Of a DNA stretch of 64,000 nucleotides, positions 57,727 through 64,000 are shown piece after piece (within the stretch, counting starts at the first letter, position 1; each line of letters starts with the position of its first letter). Origin of the DNA: Enterococcus innesii (GTDB lineage Bacteria; Bacillota; Bacilli; Lactobacillales; Enterococcaceae); contig JAHHEN010000003.1 of assembly GCA_018982785.1 (NCBI GenBank), positions 496,001-560,000 of the forward strand. The letters are read 5' to 3'. The position numbers and the translations under genes are program-made. The notes under the pieces were generated by a model, which made no database searches, had not been told where the DNA came from, and saw only the letters and a program-made list of their open reading frames with translations.

Positions 57727-59659
57727 TGCTTCTGGCAGTTTACGCAAAAGGCGCAACCCGTTGAACAATACAATCAATGTACTGCCTTCATGGGCAAATA
57801 CCCCCAACCCAATGTTCATCATGCCGAATAGATTCAAGCCGACTAATAAAGCGACGATAAACATGGAGAAGAAAATATTTTGCCAAATGATCCGATCCAT
57901 CTTCTTCGCTAAGCGATAGGCATATGCAAAACGTGAAAGGTCATTCTTCATGATCACTGCGTCTCCTACTTCAATCGCAACATCTGACCCTTCCCCCATC
58001 GCAAAGCCGATGTCTGCTTGAACGAGTGCAGGAGCATCATTGATACCATCACCCACCATGGCGGTTTGTCCGTATGCTTCTTGGAGTGCTCGTACCGCTT
58101 CCGCTTTGTTCTCAGGCAAAACATTGGCAGCCACTTGGTCAACCTTTAAGCGCTGACCGATTGCTTCACCAGCAGAGGCACTGTCTCCGGTGATCATAAC
58201 AGTATGGATACCTTCATTTTTCAAATAATGAATCACAGAAGCTGCCTGTTCGTTCGGCTCATCCATCAATGCGATGATTGCCGTAACCTCTTCGTTGATG
58301 GAAAACACGACCATTGTTTTTCCTTGCGCTTCCAATTGACGGTACTGTTGCTCCATCAAACCCGTGAACTGGGTGTTTTCGGTTCTTTTTCCTAATCGAT
58401 AGGTTTTTGTTCCTGCGACGGCACCTAACCCGGAACCAATCTCGTTTGTGACAGTCAACTGTTCGATTTTTCGTATTTTCTCTGTCTTCTCGAAATAAGT
58501 AACGATCGCATCTGCTAATGGGTGGTTGGCTTGCTTTTCCATCGAAACGATGATTGCTGCTGCCTCTGCTTGATCGATCCTATCAGCGAAAACGGCTTCG
58601 GTGACGGTAGGTTTTCCGACGGTCAATGTTCCCGTTTTGTCAAAAGCCACCGCTTTGATCTGAGCAAAATTAGTCAAGTAACTGCTCCCTTTAAAAAGAA
58701 TCCCTTTTTTGCTAAATTTGAGATCGCCGACAAACTAGCAGGGACAGCGCTTGCCGCTAAAGCACAAGGAGAAGCGGCAATCATCATTACGATCCCACGA
58801 TAAAAACTTGTATACCAATCCCAACCAAATAGAAACGGTGCAGTCAAAATGAACAAAGGGACTGCAATGAAAACAACTGTTACATAGATTGGTTCGATTT
58901 TTTTGATTCGTGTTTCGGTCGGTGATTGATTTGATTGCGCCGCTTCCACCACTGAAAGAATTTTTGCGAAGACTGTTTCAGAGCTGTCTTTCGTGACTTC
59001 CATCAAAAATGTGCCGTTTCCATTAATCGTACTCCCATAGACTTCGTCTCCTGTAGTCTTTTCTCGAGGAATACTTTCCCCATTGATCGAGGCTTCATTG
59101 ATGGCACTCGTTCCAGAAAGAATTACGCCATCTGTTGCTAACTGATCACCAGGCAGCACTTGCAAAATATCCCCTTTTTTATCTCTGAAGCGGCAATTTT
59201 TTTGGTTTTTCCATCTGGACCCATCAAACGGGCTTCCGTGGGATTCAGTTTGAGAAGATTGGTGATTTCTCTTCGACTTTGGCCCTCGGCGTATTCTTCT
59301 AAGAAGTGAGCACCTGCAAAAATCAAAATCAACAAAGCGGCTTCATTAAAATTTCCTATGACCATGGAACCAATCGCTGCCAACAACATCAAAAGATGTA
59401 CATTCGGTGTGAAGCGCCGATTGGCTCTGGTACTTTTTATGGTATCTTCGATCCCTTCCCAAGAAATGTGATAGCCCGCTAATAAAACCGCTGCAAAATA
59501 AAAACCATCTTTCACCCATTGGTTCGGAACAAAAAGTGCCAGTATAAAGAGCAGTAAGCCTGCAAAATAAACGTTACGCGGAAGAGTCCCATGATCGTGA
59601 GTATGAGAATGTCCCTCCGTTTTTGTGTGATTATGTTGACAAGTATGTTCAGCCATCAT
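57724..59659 (-). CDS. P1B-4 type heavy-metal-transporting ATPase (two frameshifts)
   Basis: About 645 residues from ATG 59659 or 59656 behind AGGAGG. The N-terminus is His-rich (HNHTKTEGHSHTHDHG) with no CxxC metal domain. Motifs: INGESIPREK (actuator TGES), SPCALAASAVPA in the sixth helix, FDKTGTLT phosphorylation site, MVGDGINDAPAL, and HEGST in the last helix. SPC plus HEG(G/S)T defines subgroup P1B-4, exporters of Co, Zn or Fe (CoaT, PfeT, FrvA). One G is missing at 59171-59174 (IKKGDILQVLPGD), and one A at 58690-58692 (FLKGSSYLTNFAQIK). Confidence 0.92.
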
Positions 59660-59684
59660 CAAAACCTCCTCTAGTCCATCTAAC

Positions 59685-59744
59685 ATATGAACAATCAATC
59701 ATATTTATACACTTATTATATATGAATAAACAATCATATGTCAA
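59685..59744 (-). promoter_or_regulatory. Metal-ATPase promoter with twin ArsR/SmtB-type operators
   Basis: The promoter is near perfect: TTGACA (59739-59744), 18 bp, TATAAT (59715-59720) on the minus strand. Two palindromes of identical form, ATATGA-N8-TCATAT, occur at 59685-59704 and 59720-59739. The second fills the -35/-10 spacer; the first lies over the 5' end of the message. This form matches sites of SmtB/CzrA/CadC-type metal sensors. No such sensor gene is adjacent. Confidence 0.78.
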
Positions 59745-59783
59745 CCGAAAGAAGTTTTTCTTGTGAAATGTAAGCGTTTTGGG

Positions 59784-59812
59784 TTTTGTGATTCTTTACG
59801 GCATGCTAGAAT
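59784..59812 (+). promoter_or_regulatory. rnfC operon promoter
   Basis: TTTTGT, 17 bp, TAGAAT with TGC before it (extended -10). A partial catabolite-response-like sequence, TGTAAGCGTTTTGG, lies just upstream (59769-59782) but misses the final CA. Confidence 0.5.
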
Positions 59813-59840
59813 AAACTTAGGAGAGAAAGGAGTGTTGGTT

Positions 59841-61178
59841 ATGAGAACATTTACTGGCGGTATTTCACTAAGTCCCCCATTAAAAATGTTAAAAGAAAAA
59901 TTAATGATCGAACAAGATGAAATTCTTACCTTTTCACCCACGATGGTTTTTATCCCTTTAGCACAACATATCGGTGCCCCGGTGGAACCGATCGTTTCCG
60001 TTGGCGATTATGTCAAACAAGGGGAAGTGATCGCTGAGACTGATGCGTTTGTATCTGCCAAAATTCATGCATCTGTTTCGGGTAAAATCGTCGACATGGT
60101 CGATTGGCCGAATCAAAACAATGAAGAAGGAAAAACCATCATCATTGAAAACGATTATGCTTACCAAAATGATTTTTTGTCTGTCCCCTTCGACTGGCAA
60201 TCTGCTGCTAACGAAACCATCCTCAACAAAATCCGTCAAGGCGGCATCGCCGGCAAAGGCGGTGCAACGTTTCCCACCCATGTCAAATTCAGTATTGATG
60301 AAACAAAAAAAATCCATACTTTGATCTTAAATGGATCTGAATGTGAACCGTTCCTACGCAGTGATGCTTTCTTAATGCAAAAAGAAGCCAAAAAAATCAT
60401 TCACGGCGCAAAGATCGCCCAAAAATTATTAGCTGGTCCAAAAATTATAATAGGCATCGAAGATGACAAACCAAGAGCCATTTCAGCTATGCAAGCCGCA
60501 AGTGCAGAGGATGACACGATAGAAGTCGTTACTGTCCCAACTGTTTATCCAACCGGTGGTGAAAAGCAGTTAGTAGAGTTATTGACCGATCAAGAGGTGC
60601 CATTAGGTGGTTTGACTGCCGATATTGGCATCGTCTTGATCAATGTTGCCACCAGCTTTGCCATCGCCGAAGCGGTCTGTTATGACAAACCGTTGATTGA
60701 ACGCTATACAACCGTTACCGGCGATGTTCAAAATCCCTGCATCGTCAAAAATCCGTTAGGAACACTCGCAGGAGAATTGATCGACTTTGCCGGCGGCTTT
60801 CAAGGCGCCCCCAGCAAATTGATTCTTGGTGGACCAATGATGGGAAAATCCGTCAAAACCTTGAAAGTTCCGGTCACCAAAGGCAGCAACGGCATCGTTG
60901 TTTTTAATGAAGAAACCGATTGGCTCTATGCCGAAAACCCCTGCATTCGTTGCAATAAATGTGTCGAAGCTTGTCCGATGCGCCTGATGCCGATGGAGAT
61001 CGATCAGTTTTATCGAGCGGGGGATTATCAAAAATGTGAAGAACTGTTGGCAGAAGCATGTATCAATTGTGGTGCCTGTACCTTCGTCTGCCCAGCCAAA
61101 CGTTCCTTAGCTGCCAATATCACTGCCGCAAAAGGCAAAGTTGCCCAGCTGCAAAAGGAGGCGAAGGAAAGTGCCTGA
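59841..61178 (+). CDS. rnfC: Rnf electron transport complex subunit C
   Basis: About 445 residues from ATG 59841, with AAAGGAGTG upstream. The start MRTFTGGISLSPPLK and a biotinyl-like hairpin (SVGDYVKQGEVIAETDAFVS) precede the NADH/FMN-binding region (GIAGKGGATFPTHVK; ILNGSECEPFL). A SLBB-like segment follows. Two [4Fe-4S] motifs end the protein: CIRCNKCVEACP and CINCGACTFVCP. RnfC is the membrane-associated subunit that exchanges electrons with NAD(H). The gene is intact and overlaps rnfD. Confidence 0.93.
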   Translation: MRTFTGGISLSPPLKMLKEKLMIEQDEILTFSPTMVFIPLAQHIGAPVEPIVSVGDYVKQGEVIAETDAFVSAKIHASVSGKIVDMVDWPNQNNEEGKTIIIENDYAYQNDFLSVPFDWQSAANETILNKIRQGGIAGKGGATFPTHVKFSIDETKKIHTLILNGSECEPFLRSDAFLMQKEAKKIIHGAKIAQKLLAGPKIIIGIEDDKPRAISAMQAASAEDDTIEVVTVPTVYPTGGEKQLVELLTDQEVPLGGLTADIGIVLINVATSFAIAEAVCYDKPLIERYTTVTGDVQNPCIVKNPLGTLAGELIDFAGGFQGAPSKLILGGPMMGKSVKTLKVPVTKGSNGIVVFNEETDWLYAENPCIRCNKCVEACPMRLMPMEIDQFYRAGDYQKCEELLAEACINCGACTFVCPAKRSLAANITAAKGKVAQLQKEAKESA

Positions 61179-62239
61179 TTACTACAAGGATTCTGATAGT
61201 GAGCGTCTCTTTCAACAGCGGAAAAATCAAGAAACGCCCCCAGCCCCCATATTCGCAGCAATGACGAGACCATTAAGATCATGGGGTGTGTGGTACTAGC
61301 CCTATTACCAGCAGTTTTATTCTCTGGCTATCTTTTTGGGCTCAAGGTATACGGTTTGTTTTTCATTGCGCTAGCTACGGCGTTTTCTGCCGACGGTCTT
61401 TGGTCCTATCTTGTCAAACGGCCGTTTCGCTTCGATTTAAGCATCGTCGTGACGGCCTTGCTTTTAACGATGAACCTCCCACCAACCGCACCTTGGTATT
61501 TCCCAGTGATTGGTGTAGCGTTTGCCGTAATCATCGTCAAAGAATTTTTTGGCGGTATTGGTTATAATTTTCTAAATCCAGCCCTCGGCGGTCGAGCCCT
61601 GTTGATTGGCTTGTTTTATAACCAAATGTTTCTAATCAGTTGGCCTGATCCACCATTCGGTAGCATCGCACCAGATGTCGTTTCGCAGGCTACAGCGAAC
61701 GATGTTGTTTCCGGTGCTACGCCGTTAGCTGTCATGAAAGCGGGAGAAACGTTGAGTGGCTCTGAACTAGTAGATGCCTTTTTAGGATTTACCGGGGGCG
61801 AATCGGTGAAACCAGTGCCTTACTTTTACTGTTGGGTGGAATTTTTCTCGTTTACAAGAAAATCATCTCCCCTCGTATCCCATTGATTATCTTTGCGACG
61901 ATCGGGCTCTTTGCTTTTATCCTTGGTCCAGAAGGACTTTTTACTGGCAGTTGGCAAACGGTCATCGGTCATATCATCAGTGGTGGTGCCATGTTGGGTG
62001 CGATTTATATGGCGACTGATTATTCTTCGACACCAGGAACAAAAGCAGGAGAAAATCTTTTTGCCTTAGGCGTTGGCCTCCTCGTTGTGCTCTTCCGTTT
62101 CTTTGGTTTTACAAATGAAGGCATGAGCTATGCCATCTTGATCATGAATTGTTTCACCCCACTTATTGATCGCTTCTTACGCCTTCGCATATTAGGGGAA
62201 GGAAAAAAGACCCCGTTCAACCTTAAAATCATGAGCTAA
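61171..62239 (+). CDS. rnfD: Rnf electron transport complex subunit D (two frameshifts)
   Basis: About 356 residues from a GTG at 61171 behind GAAGGAAA, overlapping rnfC by 8 bases. A longer-than-usual polar N-terminus (VPDYYKDSDSERLFQQRKNQ) is followed by SPHIRSNDETIKIM and multiple membrane helices. The covalent-FMN motif SGATPL is present (near residue 185), as is GRIGETSALLLLLGG. One C is missing near 61237-61248 (ETPPSPHIRSN when repaired), and one G at 61794-61798 (FTGGRIGETSAL). RnfD carries flavin, and probably the ion path, in the membrane. Confidence 0.9.
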
Positions 62240-62262
62240 ATCGCAAAAAAGGAGGGTTCCTT

Positions 62263-62834
62263 ATGATGATCGCCAATCGGCTAGTGGTCTTTCTAGTCAT
62301 TCTACTCACAAATTACGCCTGTCAAAATTTGGCGCCGACCGTCAAAGAGAAAAAACCGAACGTGACGACACGGGTGGTTTTCCTCTCAGGGATCATTGCG
62401 GTCGCTTACTTGTTCAGTGGGTTAAGCTTTTATCTTTTACTTCAAAATCGTTTCGTCTATGGCAATCAAGTGGTCACCAACTTGGTAAGTGCTGCCATCA
62501 TCGCCTTGATTACGGGGGCTTGTGTTTACTGATCGTTCCAGCAAAAAACCGTTTCTTGACGAATGATCTAAAAAAGACGATCCTAGTCAGTGTCTTCTTG
62601 CTGACGATCGCTACCGTGACCCAATTTCCCTATACCGATTATTTAACCAATTTATTTGTTGCTGTAGGCATGTATTTCCTCTTTTCTTGTGCTTTGTCAG
62701 GGGTTCATACACGGAATCAAATTGCCGCAATTCCGCCAATTCTAAAAGGTTTCCCACTGGATATCGTAACACTTTTTCTATTTTATCTGAGCTTTTCCTT
62801 TCTCAACGGTGTCTTCTTCAACTATTTATTCTAA
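62263..62834 (+). CDS. RnfA/RnfE-type membrane subunit (frameshifted)
   Basis: About 190 residues from ATG 62263, with GGAGG 7 bases upstream and 23 bases after rnfD. Six hydrophobic helices and the length fit RnfA/RnfE. The C-terminal IPPILKGFPLDIVTLFLFYL matches the VP-x4-KG-x-PI...AG-x2-x-LAF ending of those subunits, and the N-terminal ILLTNYACQNLAP sits where they have VNN-x-VL...G-x-CP. The frame breaks in a G5 run (62514-62518); one more G gives LITGGLCLLIVPAKN. I cannot decide between A and E; it may be an ancestral-like single subunit. Confidence 0.78.
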
Positions 62835-62837
62835 ACA

Positions 62838-62878
62838 AAAAGCAAGTCCCGCCTTGGCAGCGGAACTTGCTTATTTTT
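62838..62878 (+). terminator. Terminator of the Rnf-like operon
   Basis: AAGCAAGTCCCG / CGGAACTTGCTT stem followed by ATTTTTT. The opposite-strand gene ends inside its 3' part. Confidence 0.88.
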
Positions 62879-63068
62879 TGCGGAATAACTCTCTGAAGGA
62901 ACCGATCAAAAAACCAGTCGAAAAAGCATTTTGTGCTTTTTGTTCTTTTTCAGCAGCGATTTTTTGTCGGGTTCGCAGCCCTTTATTGGCATTTTTGGAC
63001 TTCTTCCCTTCACGGAGTTCTTTCGAAGCCTTTTGAAACTCATTTGAGAAACGATTATACCCAACCAT
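62871..63068 (-). CDS. Small basic protein, unknown function
   Basis: 65 residues from ATG 63068 behind GGGGGC and AAAAGGA. Rich in Lys/Arg/Glu with a helical middle (EFQKASKELREGKK; AAEKEQKAQNAF) and a short hydrophobic end (STGFLIGSFRELF). No family recognised. A real gene is suggested by the ribosome site and by the terminator shared with the Rnf-like operon. Confidence 0.55.
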   Translation of the reverse strand: MVGYNRFSNEFQKASKELREGKKSKNANKGLRTRQKIAAEKEQKAQNAFSTGFLIGSFRELFRKK

Positions 63069-63203
63069 TCCTTTTGCCCCCTTTCTTTTTACATGGCACT
63101 TAATAACGAGGATTTACTATAGGAATTGCCTTTCTGATGCAAATCAGGTAACATAACAGACAGAAAGATGATTTACCCTAGGTTTATCAGAAAGGAAGAT
63201 TCC

Positions 63204-63476
63204 ATGAACGAAACCCACACTGGATTGTTAGTCAATAGCCGCGTTTTTCAAGAAACGCCAATGATGCTGACAGGTATCCAACTTTTAGAAGACCACAAAA
63301 TCGTAAATTGCATTATTAAGGATCGCTACTTAGCCAGCTATGTCTTACGCCTTCCATTAAATAAATACCAATTAGAAGTCGAAGGGAAATGGAACAAGCG
63401 GGAACAGTTAGTGATCAAGCATATGAAAATCAAGAATATCGATGAGTTTATTAAAATCGTCGGTACGCCAGAATAA
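63204..63476 (+). CDS. Small hypothetical protein
   Basis: 90 residues from ATG 63204, with AAAGGAAG 6 bases upstream. A compact beta-rich soluble protein (GLLVNSRVF; IVNCIIKDRYLASYVLRLPL; QLVIKHMKI). It has a terminator directly downstream. No family recognised. Confidence 0.65.
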   Translation: MNETHTGLLVNSRVFQETPMMLTGIQLLEDHKIVNCIIKDRYLASYVLRLPLNKYQLEVEGKWNKREQLVIKHMKIKNIDEFIKIVGTPE

Positions 63477-63486
63477 CAGGACTCAC

Positions 63487-63523
63487 GAAAAGCAAGTGCA
63501 GGCAACTGCCCTTGCTTTTTTTC
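63487..63523 (+). terminator. Terminator after the small hypothetical gene
   Basis: AAAAGCAAGTGCAG / CTGCCCTTGCTTTTTTT hairpin with a T tract. Confidence 0.85.
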
Positions 63524-63565
63524 TGAAAAAAATCCAGCTGATTTTCCTCTCTATTCCTCCGAAGT

Positions 63566-63925
63566 CTATCGCGACATTCTGGTAAACCGATCGATCAAGG
63601 CTTTTTGCTCCTCTTTGATACCGATCGCCAACGGTTTGATCATTAATTTGACAGTGGTCGAAGGTGTCTGAATCTGGACTTTTTTATTTACCACACCGCC
63701 TAATTGTAATTTTGTAATCTCATGGATCATAATTGTCTGCATCCCTTTTTCATGAAATTGTAGATCTAACTGAATCAAGTGGATTTTTTCTTCGTCAACC
63801 ACCACGATAAAATACTTTGGGGTTGGCAGGGCAATCACTTTGGCTTCCTCGGCATAACCAGCCAGTTTTCCATGGAACTTCGCGCGGTAGCTTTCTAAAT
63901 CATCTTTTTTTACGATCCATTTCAT
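63566..63925 (-). CDS. PH-like domain hypothetical protein
   Basis: About 119 residues if started at ATG 63925 (MKWIVKKDDLESYR). GGAAGG lies about 12 bases upstream, and a TTG one codon earlier is also possible. It is predicted beta-rich (KYFIVVVDEEKIHLIQLDL; IMIHEITKLQLGG; VQIQTPSTTVKLMI) with a helical end, the order of strands expected in bacterial PH-like domains. Function unknown. Confidence 0.6.
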   Translation of the reverse strand: MKWIVKKDDLESYRAKFHGKLAGYAEEAKVIALPTPKYFIVVVDEEKIHLIQLDLQFHEKGMQTIMIHEITKLQLGGVVNKKVQIQTPSTTVKLMIKPLAIGIKEEQKALIDRFTRMSR

Positions 63926-64000
63926 CAAAAGCCACATCCTTCCTTAGATACCTTAAGGATACCTGCAGAAACCGCTTTTGCACAACAATATGCCTGCTTG

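Noticed and set aside
59769-59782. Catabolite-response element upstream of rnfC
   Set aside because: TGTAAGCGTTTTGG lacks the closing CA half of the consensus; kept only as a remark.

Overview
The window looks like a chromosomal segment of a low-G+C Firmicute of the order Lactobacillales, most likely an Enterococcus or close relative. The evidence is the Firmicute neighbourhood gpsB / type-B rnpB / THUMP methyltransferase, the recU-pbp1A pair, a fused RNase PH-RdgB protein, RexAB-type AddAB, LexA boxes of the CGAAC-N4-GTTCG type, a FabT-type site between fabZ and fabI, and a T-box leader in front of pheST. I saw no phage, insertion sequence, integron, CRISPR array or plasmid function.

Layout. 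1-5.7 kb: VanZ/RDD membrane protein, small unknown proteins, an HD hydrolase, M32 carboxypeptidase and a THUMP methyltransferase. 5.7-10.3 kb: rnpB, gpsB, a YpsA-like protein, then divergent recU-pbp1A. 10.5-15.1 kb: nth-dnaD, perR-ridA, cysK and a secreted glucosaminidase/LysM autolysin. 15.4-24.8 kb: transketolase, a DUF896 protein, lexA, a second LexA-controlled gene for a 70-residue membrane protein, apt-recJ, a LapA-domain protein, and rnz with a short-chain dehydrogenase. 24.9-33.8 kb: obgE, a solitary gap, an alpha/beta hydrolase, a MupG-like protein, a cyclophilin lipoprotein, divergent fabZ/fabI, an MscS channel and a CBS protein. 33.9-40.9 kb: murI / rph-rdgB / phosphoesterase operon, a polar amino-acid ABC importer and trpS. 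41.3-53.5 kb: T-box-pheS-pheT, an HxlR regulator, addB-addA and lepB. 53.7-57.7 kb: aldehyde dehydrogenase, nitroreductase and small membrane or hypothetical proteins. 57.7-62.8 kb: a P1B-4 metal ATPase behind a promoter with twin ArsR/SmtB-type operators, and a divergent three-gene Rnf-like operon. The end holds three small unknown genes.

Themes. DNA damage: lexA, the SOS-box small protein, addAB, recJ, recU and nth. Envelope: pbp1A, gpsB, murI, mupG, autolysin, lepB. Redox and metal: perR, P1B-4 ATPase, HxlR regulator, nitroreductase, Rnf-like operon.

Data quality. Seventeen genes carry 23 apparent frameshifts in this copy, nearly all one-base deletions in homopolymers, including in the essential genes pheS, pheT, trpS and murI. 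I read them as sequencing or consensus errors and annotate full-length genes across them. The best leads for new biology are the LexA-controlled small membrane protein at 18.7 kb and the reduced Rnf-like operon at 59.8-62.8 kb.
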